From positions 19,012,308 through 19,076,307 of the forward strand of contig JALIGW010000014.1 of the NCBI GenBank assembly GCA_023053685.1: a stretch of 64,000 bases of DNA, written 5' to 3'. The DNA comes from Diadophis punctatus similis (lineage: Eukaryota; Chordata; Lepidosauria; Squamata; Dipsadidae). The position numbers and the translations under genes were made by a program. Shown here in pieces: positions 35,749-49,200 of this stretch; the stretch's first letter is position 1, and every line of letters starts with the position of its first letter. The notes beneath the pieces are model-generated. The model saw nothing but the letters and a program-made list of their open reading frames with translations. It was not told where the DNA came from and ran no database searches.

Positions 35749-37070
35749 TCAAGTTGCCACGGTTGAGAAACACTGGTCTAGAAAGTGAAATGTGAACTCG
35801 TGGGTCATATTTTGTTGTCCTGAAGACGCTTTTAGTCTGTATCATCTGAGAGACTTAATGACAAACAAAACCGCAAGAAAGCTGCTATGAATTTAGTTTG
35901 CAGTGTAAAATTTAGTATTAAGTGCTGCTTTCACCGAGTCCTAGATGTCATGACCACACAGAAACTAATCACATTCCCCACCCCCCACTCCCCCAAAAAG
36001 ATTTTCTTTCCTACATACTGTATGTTCAGTTATTGACCCATTCACTGCGCCATCATAGCATACAAATCAAAATACAGTGGGTATACTGGCTCACGTGTCC
36101 TAGGTTGTTAGTTTCATATAAACACTCAAACTCGCATAACTACAATACAAAAAAAGTATAAATTTGAAATGATTTTTAGGAAGTGTTTTTAAACACTTCC
36201 CACGGGTGGAAGATAATGCAAGGATGGATGTGCGTAAAAGAGCGATGATCTTAAGAGACTCGTCACATATTCTTTTCCAAAGGAAACCACAAATCCTATG
36301 TCTACATTTAGTGTTTTAAGAGTTGTGAAAAGTGACTCTGAGACTTAGAGATAAATTGCCAATTTTTAACTTCGTTTAGGTAAAAAAGAGAAGCTCTTGA
36401 AAAGTAAGTAGCTTGTGTCAAAAGGTGGCCCTATTGAAATTCACCACCAAGCCCACTCAACCTGGTCATAATAAAACTCTCTGATCTGGAAGACTCCAGA
36501 GGCCTCGGTGGAAATGGCCTTCTCAGAGAAACTGGACATTTCATGGGGCCGAACTGTTCCAGTGGCTGACTTGTGGTTTCCCACCAAGCTTTCCTTGAGT
36601 GAAGTCCAAAGTCCAAAGCTACAATTAAGGGGCAAAGGAGAAATGGGGCTAGCTTATAGGAGCCAGATTGCCTGGCTTGGAGGATGACCTAACGCTTGTT
36701 TCTTCTTGTACCAAAACAGTTCCATGTGGTTGCTGTCCTCCTACTTCTTTTTAAAAAAGGAAACCGTAATAATTGCCCAATATTGTCCTAGTCTCTAAAT
36801 GCATTCATTCCTGCTGAAGCGGACTCCCATCAGAAGCCATAGGATCTGACACGATGGAGTTGGTCTGCATATAGAACCACTCAAGGCCAGAGGTGCTGAA
36901 TTGGGTCCTCTCCTCAAAGTCCTGCAGTTTGGCTTTCCATGTTGGCAACCCAACCTGTGTTCATGTTTGGGCACCTCTGTCGTCTCAGACATTCTCCCAT
37001 GAAGAAGATCACCCAAAATGGAAATGTTGGCTGGAGAGGCACCACCCTTGGTTGGCAGAGTCCAGGTTCG

Positions 37071-37203
37071 CTACTCCTTGGCGTCCTGTTCGTTTCCTTC
37101 TGCAAGTCCATCTTCACTTGCCTCCTTCTCCTCTTTGTTGCGCTTGTTCTTTTTGTGCTTGTGTCGACGGTGGCTTTCCCCTTCTTCCCCCTCATGCTGC
37201 TTA
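37071..37203 (-). CDS. FIP1L1: FIP1L1 last coding exon, basic C-terminus and stop
   Basis: The acceptor CTCCACCAG ends at 37204; the stop TAG is at 37073-37071. After completing an Arg codon it reads [20 protein letters not shown], then [23 protein letters not shown]. Human FIP1L1 has [27 protein letters not shown]. The exon lies only 62 bp downstream, in gene direction, of a 240-bp fold-back repeat at 37265-37505. Confidence 0.95.
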
Positions 37204-40200
37204 CTGGTGGAGGACCGGGAAAGAAGCACAGCATAAGCTTTAGTGAACAAATGCAACAGAGTTGTTGATAAAGCATCCAATCTGGGTCAGCCACCGGGAC
37301 CAGAGGTTTAGTCTTCTGAGCTTTTGGACTCGTACTGGAGCCCATCCTCAGGGAACTTCTCTCTCGCCTGAATGTTCTCACCACATTTTGGTGAGAGGGA
37401 GAAATTCCCTGAGGAATGGGCTCCAGCCCAAGTCTTGGAAGCTCAGACGACTAAATTTCTGGTCCTGGTGACCGACCCAGATTGGATCCTGCAACATTAT
37501 CCTGGGACACGTATATTTGCCTTCATTCATGAGGGTTGTTGATGTTGAGCTTTTTAAGCCCTAACCTAGAAAGGTAACACCTTTTAAAGAGATTCCACAC
37601 CTTATTAGAAATCAGTAGCTCAACATTGTGATAGGCAAGAAAAATGTTACAGTCTATGAAAAGAACAGAAGGCAGCGTGCTAGTAAATAGACATGTTAAA
37701 CGGATGCCATTACTTAAAAGCATTTTGTGTCACCAACTGGATAAGCCTAACCCAGCATGCCTGCCTGCTTCCGGTATTCACATAAGGTTGAAGAGAATAC
37801 TTGAGTACGATCAATTCTGGCCATCCCAAACGAGGCTGAAAAAATCTGATGACCAGCCCATTTTCAATAGGATATCCTGCCTCCTGGTGGGTGGTCCATC
37901 ATTTGACACTGCAGGTGTCCAGAAAAAGACTGGGCAACCACTTTATTGGGATGGCACAAGATTTCCTGCCTTGAGCAGGGGGTTGGACTAGAAGACCTCT
38001 GAGGTCCCTGCCAGCCCTATGATTCTATGTTCTACCTTTTCACTGTGAGGGTCACTAATTCATTACCTGCTTTAGCACAGACCTTCTTCCAGCCCTACAA
38101 GGCAGGCCAGCCTAAGAAACTAAAATTATAGAGAGTGAGTCCTTGAGTGATGACCATGGGAGCCTGACTATCATGGTTGCAAGTTAAGATTGTCATAAAA
38201 TGGGTTGGTCATGTGATTTTACCTTTTCTTGCATAAAATTTAAGCGAATCACTCTGTCATTAAGCAAATCTTAATAGGTGGTCGTTAAGTGAACCGATGG
38301 CTTGCTATGGCAGTTTTGCCAAAAATTGGAAGTGAATGACAGTCATAAAACCCTCAAGGCAGTGATCTTGAGACGCTGCAAACAGGTATAAGTGTGACCT
38401 GGTGGCTGAGTGCCCCAAGTGCAACATGTAGCCCCGACCATCGGAATTTTGAATCTGGGTCATAGGTAACCCCCAGGTAGGTCCATCTGGTCTCTAGATA
38501 ACTGGTCACAAGTCAAGGACTACCTGTAGATCAGGGCTACCTTCATTGAAAAGTTCTAGTAACTCCTCCTCCTTCCCTTTATCTTCAGGTGAACCAGTCA
38601 GGGCTTGATGGAGACAGTCTCTAAGTAACTTCCTTGACCAAGGCTCAGGACCAGAGGCTTTCAAACTTGGCAACTTTAAGACTTGTGGACTTCAATTCCC
38701 AAAATTCTGGGAGCTGAAGTCCACAAGTCTTAAAGTTGCCAAGTTTGGGGACCCCTGCTCTAGACTCTCTTATCTAAGTTTTGTCTTGGCAATGGGCTTC
38801 CTGCTGCCCTCCCTCGGCCCTCTTCAGCTACACCTCATGGCGATGCTGGCCAAGAGGTTCCCTCTGGTGGAGACTCCAGACTTTCAAAGAATTTGCTCCA
38901 AGGCTAACTGGAAGAGAGCCACAATATGGGAACAACCTTTAACTGACCAGAAGCTTTTAACTAGAGCAGGCAAGGTAGAGATTGGCTTTCACTAACTCAA
39001 ACTTAGTTTGGAATACAGTTCAGCGCTACTGCAGGTAGTCCTCGACTTACAACTGTCCATTTAGTGACTGTTCAAAGTTACAACGGCACTGCAAAAAGTG
39101 AGTGGTCACCCTTTTTCACAGTTATGATCGTTGCAGCATCCCCATGATCCATGTGATCAAAATTCAGATGCTTGGCAACTGGTTCATATTTTTGCGACCG
39201 TCTCATAAGCAAAGTCAGTGGGGAAGCCAGGTTCACTCAACAGTCGGGTTGCTAACTTATCAACTGCAGTGATTCATGCAGATAGATACAGATACAGATT
39301 AACAGAGTTGGAAGGGACCTTGTAGGTCATCTAGTCCAACCCCCCCCCCCGCCCAAGCAGGAGACCCTACACCATTCCTGACTGATGGCAATCCAGTCTC
39401 TTCTTGAAAGCCTCCAGTGATGAAGCTCCCGCAACTTCTGTTCCATTGGTGGATTGTTCTCACTGCCAGGAAATTTCTCCTTATATTCACTTAACAACTG
39501 TGGCAAGCAAAGTCATAAAATGGGGCAAAGCCCACTTAGCAAATGTCTCACTTAACAACAGAAATTCTGGGCTCAATTGTGGTCGTAAGTCAAGGACTAC
39601 CTGTATTATCACTAAATTTAAAAGCATTTGGCCTGAACCAAACAGAGGGGCAGGCAATGACTTACCGCCGTGATGATTTATGTTTGCTGCTCTCTTCTTT
39701 GTCTCTATGCCTCCTTTCCCGGTGACGATCTTCTCGCTCATGACTGCGGTCTCTACTCCTGCGGTAGTCACGCTCAAAATCGTAACTGCGTTCCCGGCTA
39801 TAATAGCGGTACCTCTCATCGTCACTAGGAGAGAAGAACGAAGTGTAGGGGTCAGGCTCAAAAACCAAGAGCAACACATGGACTACTTCTGAGTAACAGA
39901 ACAAAAGAGTTGGAAGGGACCTTAGAGGTCTTGTAGTCCAACACCTGCTCAAGCAGGAGACCCTAGACCAGAGGTCTTCAAACTTGGCAACTTTTAAGAC
40001 TTGTGTCCACAAGTCTTAAACTTGCCAAGTTTGAAGACCTCTCCCCTATACCATTTCAGATAATGGCTGTCCAATCTCTTCTTAAAAACCAGTGACGGAG
40101 CAACCACAACTTCTGGAGACGAGCCGTTCCACCGATTAATTGTTCTCACTGTCATGAAGTTTCTCCTGAGTTCTAGGTTGCTTCTCTCCTGGATGAATTT

Positions 40201-43200
40201 CCATCCATTGTTTCCTGTCCTGCCCTCAGGTGCTTTGGGGAACAAGCTGACCCCCTCTTCTTTGTGGCAGCCCTTCACATATTGGAAGACTGCTATCATG
40301 TCATCCCTGGTCCTTCTCTTTGTTAGACTTTACTTCGTTGTTTGCCTACAGACAAAATCTTGCCAGACTAAAGCAACTATCTGCATAAATATGAATATAC
40401 TCCATGAATCAAGAGGCTGTCTTGATTCTCTTCCTGCCTACCAGACGTTCCAAGCTCCGCTGCCCCTTTGCCCTCTGGGCGGGGGTCAGCCCCTCCCTCC
40501 TGGGACTCCAGATTACATTCCACCACATCAGAACAGGAATGGGAGGTTATTCGGTGTTCTAGCTGATTTCTGATTTAGGGTGGCCATGCGTGGGGTCAAC
40601 ATCTTAATTTTCTGGAGGAACAAAGCAACCTCTGACATGCCTATACAGTGCAGGAACACACTCCGAATTTGAGAATCAAACAATAGGCACCCCCATTTTT
40701 AAAATGCTAATCCCAGCAAACCACCTGGGAGGTCTAAGGAAGGGGATGTGTGAGCAGTTCCTCTGCCATTTCTACTTTTAAACCCAAATAAATTCTTTTA
40801 AAAGCTGAAAACAAACTGAACGCCTATCATTATGGCCTCATGTAGTCTCAACCTGGTTATTCATTTCTTGTTGCTGTGGTTGGTTCTTAGAATTTCCATT
40901 TGTGATATTTTGTGGATTTAACATTAAAGTGTCAAAATAACTTGACTTTGCTGCCAAGAAAAGCTGAGTTATGTACGTGCAATTATACTAAGCTTACCTC
41001 TTAGCAGCTATGAAATCTAACTTCCCAGCTTTCTACATTAGTTCACCCCTTGTCTTGTAACATGAAGGGATCATGTTTTTATCTGAAATACAAGCCAAGA
41101 TCTTGCACAGGCTAATTGTTGGCCAGAAAAAGATAGGACAGAAAGAAAACAATGAATACAGGTAGTCCTCGACTTACAACCATTCATTTAGTGACCATTC
41201 AAAGTTACAACAGCTTTGAAAAAATGACTTATGACTGTTTTTCACCATTGCAGTATCTCCACGGTCACGTGATTGAAAGTCAGCCATTTGGCAACTGGTC
41301 CATATTTATGACGATTGCAGTGTCCCAAAGTCATGTGATCATCTTTTGCGACTTCCTCACAAGAAAAGTCCATGGGGAAGCCAGATTCACTTAACAACAT
41401 GCTAACAATCCTGGCAAGAAAGGTCATAAAATGAGGCAAGCCTCACTTACCTGTTGTGGCCTGCCAGCTGCCAGTGGAGCTGGCGGCAGACTCGGACAAT
41501 GAGGAGGTTGGGGAGGAACTTGGGCCAGTGCTGGAGCTTGGGGAAGGCTCTGATGGATGCTCTACGTCAGAAGCAGAGATAGAGCCAGGGCTACCTGACA
41601 TTTCCCAGCCACCGGAGAGGCAGCTGCCTATGGAAGCTGAGATAAGTGGGGAGGAAGAACAGCTGGGGCCTGTTCCAGATGCACGTATGCGCAGAGCTGT
41701 TAGGAGAGGAGAACAACTGAGGACAAGGGGTCCATTCGGGAAGCAAGGCACACGTGGACGCCAAATGGCCCCTCCCTGGCTGGGAAATAAATTCCCTGGC
41801 TGGGAAAGGGGAGTGGGGGTCATAGGAGACAACAGTTCGGAAGATTTGGCTCATTTACAGCTTTGCGGCTGCCTGGCAAGAAACTGATAAGGTCTGTTAC
41901 TGCAGTTCTCTTTGAAGGAGTCTTGCCTGGACTTTTCCGTGTGTGAATGCCATTAATTCACAGGAGATAAATAAAGGGGGGTTTTTCGGGACAAGGAGTC
42001 TGTTTCTTGTTTCTGCTGGGTCAGAACATTACCAACTGTCTTGCTTAACAACATACATTTTGGGCTCAATAGTGATCATAAGTCGAGGACTACTTGTATA
42101 TTATTGTAGTGATTACCTTGTGATTCCAGCTTCAGTTTCAAACTTGAATTATGTAGCTGGACCATGATTAATACTGCGGTAGAAGCTACACTCACTTGCT
42201 ATATTCGCCTGTGGTGGGTGTCCGGTCCCGCTCTCTGTCCCTCTCTCTCCTTGAGCCTGCGTATTCCCAGTGGCTGCTGTCCAAAGCACTGGAGGCCTTC
42301 TCAACTGTGGTCACCCAGGGAGTGTGGGATGTCGAAATGGGCGGGTAGGTGATGAAACCTGAATCTAGAGAGAAACAGCAGAGCTTTGCATCAGCTGGTT
42401 CGGACACTCATAGAGGAGAGGACGTGAGCTACGTCATCACTTGCATGATGGAGCTAGAAAAGTAGAAATAATATCAGGTTTGTTAGGAAAGAGAAATTTT
42501 ATCAGTGCACTAGAGCAGGGGTCTCCAACCTTGGCAACTTTAAGCCTGGCGGACTTCAACAGCTTTTGCACAGGTTCGCCTGGTGCACCAATTGCGACCA
42601 TACTTGGAGGAGGAGGCTCTGCTCACGGTCACTCACGCCCTTGTCACCTCTCGATTGGACTACTGCAATGCTCTCTACATGGGGCTACCCTTGAAGAGTA
42701 TTCAGAGACTCCAGCTGGTGCAAAATGCGGCTGCGCGTGCTGTGGTGGGTGTGTCAAGATACACCCACGTAACACCTATACTCCACCAGCTGCATTGGCT
42801 GCCCATTGCTCTCCGGTGTTGATCATCATCTTTAAAGCCCTACATGGCTTAGGACCAGGTTACCTCCGGGACCGCATTCTGCCTCATACTTCCCTTCGAC
42901 CGGTTAGGGCCCACAGAGTGGGCCTCCTCCAGGTCCCATCAGCCAAACAATGCCGGCTGGCGGGCCCTAGGGGGAGGGCCTTCTCTGTGGGGGGCCCCGT
43001 GCTCTGGAACCAACTTCCCCCAGAGATCCGAATTATCCCCACCCTGCTGGCCTTCCGGAAAGCCGTCAAGACATGGCTCTTCCTGCAGGCAGGGGGTTGA
43101 GACTAGTTTTTATCCGAGATCTCCCCCGGTATGTATGTTGCTGAATGTCTTTTAAGTTTTTAATGTTTTAAAATTGTTTTTAAATGAATATTTATTGTTT

Positions 43201-46200
43201 AGTGTTCTTTTAAAATGTTGTACGCCGCCCTGAGTCCTTAGGGAGTAGGGTGGCATAGAAGAACCTAATAATAAATAAATAAATAATAAACTCCCAGAAT
43301 TCCCCAGCCAGCAAAGCACTAAAACACTGCAAATATGTTCAGTTCAAACTCAAATCAGGGAAGTGGTTCTGTTCATATAGTGTGTGTGTGTGTGTGTCCA
43401 AACATGGCAACTTTTAAGACTTGTGGAGGAAGTAGGATTGACTGGCTGGGGAAATCTGGGAGTTGAAGTCCACAAGTCTTGAAAGTTGCCAAGTTTGGAG
43501 ACCCCTGATACAGAGAAGGCCTAATCCTGCTCCTTATTTTTGAAAGCACCTTTCCACAAAATACGGGGGAGAAAGAAGATGGATTTGATCAATGGCGATA
43601 TATTGATATATGAATATGAGCAATGATGACCTGATTCCTGACAAATACGTTGAATGTATCCTCCTTCCAGTTTTCATCCTGCACTGTATAGGCATGTCAC
43701 AGATTGCTTTGCTCCTCCAGAAAATTAAGATGTTGACCCCACGCATGACCACCCTAAATCAGAAATCAGCTAGAACACCGAATAACCTCCCATTCCTGTT
43801 CTGATGTGGTGGAATGTAATCTGGAGTCCCAGGAGGGAGGGGCTGCCCCCCCAGAGGGCAGAGGGGCAGCGGAACTGGAATGTCTGGTAGGCAGGAGGAG
43901 GATCAAGACGGCCTCTTGATTCACGGACTATACAGGTAGTCCCCGACTTACAACAGTTCATTTAGTGACTGTTCAAAGTTACAATGGCACCAAAAATTGA
44001 GACTTGTGACTCTTTTTCACACAACCATTGCCGCATCTCCATGGTCACACGATCAAAATTGGGATGTTTGGCAACTGACTCCTATTTATGAAGGTTGCAG
44101 TGTCCCGGGTTCATATGATCACTTTTCGCAACCTTCTGACAAGCAAAGATTCACTTAACCACCATGTTACTAAATTAATAACTGCAGTGATTCACTTAAC
44201 AACTGTGGCAAGAAAAATTGTAAAATTGGGCAAAATTCACTTAAGTGTTTCATTTAGCAACATAAATTTTGGGCTCAGTTGTGGCTCGTAAGCGGAGGAC
44301 TACTTGTATTCATATTTATGCAGATAGTTGCTTTAGTCTGGCAAGATTCTGTCTGTAGGTGAACAACGATGTAAAGTCTAACAAAGAGAAGGACCAGGGG
44401 TGACCTGATAGCAGGCTTCCAATATATGAGGGGCTGCCACAAAGGAGAGGGGGTCCACCTGTTCTCCACAGCACCTGAGGGCAGGACAAGGTGGTGATGG
44501 ATCAGGTGTTCTATCAGCAGCAAGAGCCTGCACAGCTGTAGCATCAGGCAGTCTCCAAGGATCATCCCAGCTGGGGCGGGTGGGGACACTGATTCTCTCT
44601 TCTGAAGAAAGCCCATCTAAGGTGAAGGATGATCAGACGGGATTTCCCAGTTGGAAAACATTATAGATACCACATTCTGTTTTCTCAAGAAAGGAGGTTA
44701 GAAATAACCAAGTGGGGTTTCATAGCGCTTACTGCTTTATTTAAAGTGCCTGATCCGCTCAGTCAGGTTGGGAGGCAGCCATTCCTACTGCTGAAGTGAT
44801 CACCGTATCCACGCTGCTAGGATTCACTATATACGACCACAACTGAGCCACAGATTCCTGTTGCAAAGCAAGACAGTTGTTGTGTGTGTTTTGCCCCATT
44901 TCACGACCTTTCTTGCCACAGTTGTTAAGCAAACCATTGCAGTTGCCAAGTTAGTATTGTGAAGTGAATCTGGCTCCCCCATTGACTTTGCTTGTCAGAC
45001 GGTTGCAAAAGGGGATCGCGTAATTCCAGGACACTGCAACGGTCATAAATATGAGCTAGTCACCAAAGATCCGAATTTTGATCCCGTGACCATGGGGATG
45101 ATGGAACGGTCATAGGTGTGAAAAATGCTCATAATTCGTTTTTTTTTCGGTACCATTATAACTTTGAACAGTCACTGAATGAATGGTTGTAAGTCAAGGG
45201 CTACCCATAGTCCTACTCAACCCATCTGTTGGTACACAGCCTCTGGGGATTTGAATCCAAGGCTAATGAAAATAAGCCTCAGGGTGTAAAGAGGAGCTTT
45301 GGTGCTGTGTGGGTGATACCTACTTCTGAACCTCTTCCCGTAGTTTGCTTATAGACATAAATTATAAAGTCAGGCAACTATGGCTGAGCTCTTAGTGCAA
45401 CAAACTCTTTGTTAACCTTCAGGAGGGACGTGAAAACCTGGCTCTTTGCACAGGCATCCAGCTAGGATGGAAATGAATCCGTCAAATTAAACGTATAGAG
45501 TTGATGGGAGGCTGTAGTGCTGTGATAGGATATAGCAGAAGTCTTCAAACTTGGCAACTTTAAGACTTGTGGACTTTAACACCCAAAGCTGGCTGGAGAA
45601 TTCTGGGAGTTGAAGTCCACAAGTCTTAAAGTTGCCAAGTTCAAAGACCTCTGGGATATAGAATAGTATTGGGGGATTTTGCGGGTTATATTTATTCTGA
45701 TTTTATGGAATGTTGAGAGCTACCTAGGATTGTCATGTACAGGATAGGTGGCTATAAATGCTTTCTAAACTACTGTAATCAATAAACCTCTTTCGATCAA
45801 CTTGCACTCATAAGCCCAGAACGCTCTGAGACTAATCTCACTCTGCTGCTACCTGGTTCACACCAAGCATAACAGAAGGGCAGCAACCACCATCAGTGAA
45901 GAAGGGGGTTGGACTAGAAGACCTCCAAGGTCCCTTCCAACTCTGTTATTTTGAAATGCCTTCTGTAAAGCATCAAGAGGGAAGAATCTTCTTGCCCAGT
46001 TCAGACACTAGCATGGCTGGCTGAGGAATTCTGGGAGTGAAGTCCACAAGTCTTAAAGTTGCCAAGGTTGGAATCCCTGCACTAGAAGCATGAAGACTGA
46101 GCTCTTTTTAAACCTTAAATCACCTAAACAAATGAAGAAGCTTGCTTATCCGAAGACACCTCTTGCTTGTGCGTCCTCTCTCATTAAGCAAATTGGGAGT

Positions 46201-49200
46201 TGAAAGCAGATAGGGCTTTCCTAGTCAGGCAGAAGTTTAAATTCAAGCATCTACTCAAGCACGATGGGACTTTCTTAGAATTTATAACCAGAACTTGCGT
46301 TCCTGAAACTACTATTCTAGAGCCGGAAATGACTAGCACGCATGTGCGGGGGAACCTTTGCCTTTACCTAACCATTATTCTGGGACTTCAACTAGCATAA
46401 TGGAGAAGATGATTATATACCCCATTTCCCCCAAAATAAGACATCCCCTGATAATAAGCCCAATCGGGCTTTTGAGTGCATGGCAATAAGGCCAAGCGTT
46501 TATTTCAGGGTTCAAAAAAATTTAAGACAGGGTCTTATTTTTGGGGAAACACGGTACTCTCTATTTTTTTCCTATTAACATGACCAGGTCCTTCAATCTC
46601 TTCTCAGGTGACTTCAATCCTTTGATGTCTTCAAGTCCTTCTCTGCAGCTGTTCCATTTCGACCGAATCCTTCTTAAATTATAGCGCCAAGAACCAGGCA
46701 CAGTGATTGAGTGGGGTCAGTTATGGAAGTTGTTTTCAAGCAAATAGGCCATCCATTAATCAAATTCCTTCAGAACTGGGCAGAACAAAAGAGGAATGGA
46801 AGAATGTGCATCTTCTATCTTCCCACAGGCCTGGCACTAGTTTTAAATGAAGGGGATGTTTACAACCCCAAGCATTAAAATATCTGGCATCCTCAAAGTT
46901 GAAAAGCTGCTAGGATAAGTAGCTCCAACCCTCTCCCAGACTGTTGCAACTATCATGGGTAATGTCTTCCTTATTGCAAAGAGGGAGAAATATTACACCC
47001 CTATAATACATCCACTATCTTGATGTAAAAAGTCCTGCAGAACATTTTACTATTGCAGTGGTGGACAAAGCATTTACTCACTTCCACCTGGCTTTTAAAA
47101 GGATGCTTTGTCAATTCCAAGTGTCACTTGAGGGTAAAATATGTCTCAGTGTCTCCTTTTGCCACAAATCCTGTTTAATGCTAGATCCCGCTCTGGCAAA
47201 TGTTAAGAACTTTCTTTCCTGGAGCCTTTGTCTTCTCTCCTTGACAAGAGTTCAGCTATACTATACGGAGTTCACTGAACACTGTAATAAATACTTCCTT
47301 TCTTGACAAATGTATCTTTTATGTACACTGAGAGCATATGCACCAAAGACAAATTCCTTGTGTGTCCAATCACACTTGGCCAATAAAGAATTCTATTCTA
47401 TTCTATTCCTAATGTCAAGGTGGTCACCATATCACTGATCCAGAGGTGGGATCCTGCCGGTGCGGTTAATAGCTGTTGTTCGGCGCAGAGCCGAAGACGC
47501 TGCTGCCGTTCGCGGAGCGGGAGCTTTCCCCGGGCGCTTTCCCCGCCCGCATGGATGCCGCCAATTGCGTTCTTTTGCCCTCTGCGCATGCCCAAAGCGT
47601 TCCGCATGCGCAGAGGGCAAAAGAACGCAATTGGCGGCATCCATGCGGGCGGGGAAAGCGCCCGGGGAAAGCTCCCGCTCCGCGAACGGCAGCAGCGTCT
47701 TCGGCTCTGCGCCGAACAACAGCTATTAACCGCACCGGCAAAAACAGGCAGGAACCCATCTCTGCACTGATCCCCAGTTAAGTCCTTCAGGATGAAGGCC
47801 GAGAAGATCTTGGCATGATGTCAAGAAACCTCTTTGGAAAATTAGACTTACAGAAGATGATATGGCTATCTGTATGTATAAATCAGTATCATTAAAGTGT
47901 CATAGAAGATATTATTTGACATAGTATGGAATCCTTGTGGTAACTTTTCCCATACAGGTGAGTCCTCAATTCAGAAAATTAATCATATAGAAATGCACAG
48001 AACTATGTATAACTTGCAACTGTTTTGCACAGAAGTTTCTCTTTTTCTGCTGGAAAAGGAACAATGGTTTTAGCCTGAATGAAGAGGTGTGTGTATTTCC
48101 ACACATTCCCAATGAAGGTTAGTGAAAACAGGTGCCTAATAATAACACAGGGGGACAGTGAAAAGTAAATGATGATCCATTGGAACACAATTTGGGGTGG
48201 GATGGGGTCTTTTTCAGGTCATAAGGCATATGCGGAAAGGCAAAAATGCTTGCAAATGAATTCATTGACATGTGAAAGGAAGAGATAATTGCACACATAG
48301 AAAATATCATTACAAAACTCCAGTTTAACAATGGTATCGAAGTGATGCCCTGAGGGAAGAAAGAAAGAGGGCCAAAAGGCCAGAATTCTGCAGCTTGGAG
48401 GAGATGGCTTCCAAGATCAGCCAATGCAGGACCATCACAGAAAAGTCCAGAGCTGACCCGTAAGAGCTGAACTGGCCAATCCTTGTGACCCATCGTGGGT
48501 TGTGCAAAACAACAATCCACTCCGCCTATCTGCTGCAAGGGCTCAGAGGGGCTCACCTGTGGAGTTGTAGCCGAAGGGAGGCAGCTGCCGGTTGCTGTAG
48601 CTGGCAGGCTGGCTTTGAGGAGAGAGGGAGAGAACACACAAGAAGGGTTAGCAACATCTAAATCCCATCATTAATTCAGGCTGAAAAATAAAATCGTGAA
48701 GGGAAATGATAATCCCACTTCCTCATTGGATTATCTCTGTAAACAATACACTCCTTCCTTATAGGAGCAGCAGTGGGGCAGTGGTTAGAATGCAGTACTG
48801 CTGGCTACTTCTGCTGACTGACTGCTGCCAGCAGTTCGGTAGTTCAGCTCCCACTGGCTCAAGGTTGACTCAGCCTTCCATCCTTCCGAGGTGGGTAAAA
48901 TGAGGACCCAGATGGTTGGGGGCAAGAGGCTGACTCTGTAAACGGCTTAGAGAGGGCTGTAAAACTCTATGAAGTGGTATATAAGTGCTATTGCTATTAT
49001 AGCTTCCTGTATTCTTTATCCACTGTCTAACCAAAGATATCTTGGTTAATCTATCCCCTGGGACCAGCACGTTGGTGAGAAGAACTAAGCAATTCAAATA
49101 AAGATAGTCCTCAACTTAAGATCACAATTGAGCTCAATATTTCCATTGATAAGCAAGTCAGTTGTTAAGTGAATTTTGCTCCATTTTATGACCTTTCTTG

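Larger units (their letters stand above)
33800..37070. other. Intergenic/3' region between the convergent genes
   Basis: Holds no credible open frame. 33800-35040 and 35790-37070 are largely free of recognised repeats, and 35060-35780 carries hAT MITEs and a CR1 fragment. The 3' UTR of FIP1L1 must run leftwards from 37070; I see no AATAAA on the - strand between 35500 and 37070, so the end is unclear. Confidence 0.4.

Noticed and set aside
36914..37384. 156-residue - strand frame over the last FIP1L1 exon
   Set aside because: Different frame from the FIP1L1 C-terminus; the phase and homology of 37071-37203 decide the real reading.
41456..41887. A 143-residue acidic open frame on the + strand
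   Set aside because: It lies wholly inside the TG...CA solo LTR with a 5-bp target duplication; no domain and no splice context.
47420..47781. Overlapping open frames on both strands with mirrored protein sequences
   Set aside because: They arise from the perfect hairpin of a hAT MITE; the symmetry, not coding selection, makes both strands open.
48119..48637. 172-residue - strand frame
   Set aside because: Only 48557-48612 is exonic and it is read in another frame; the rest is intron past a good splice donor.
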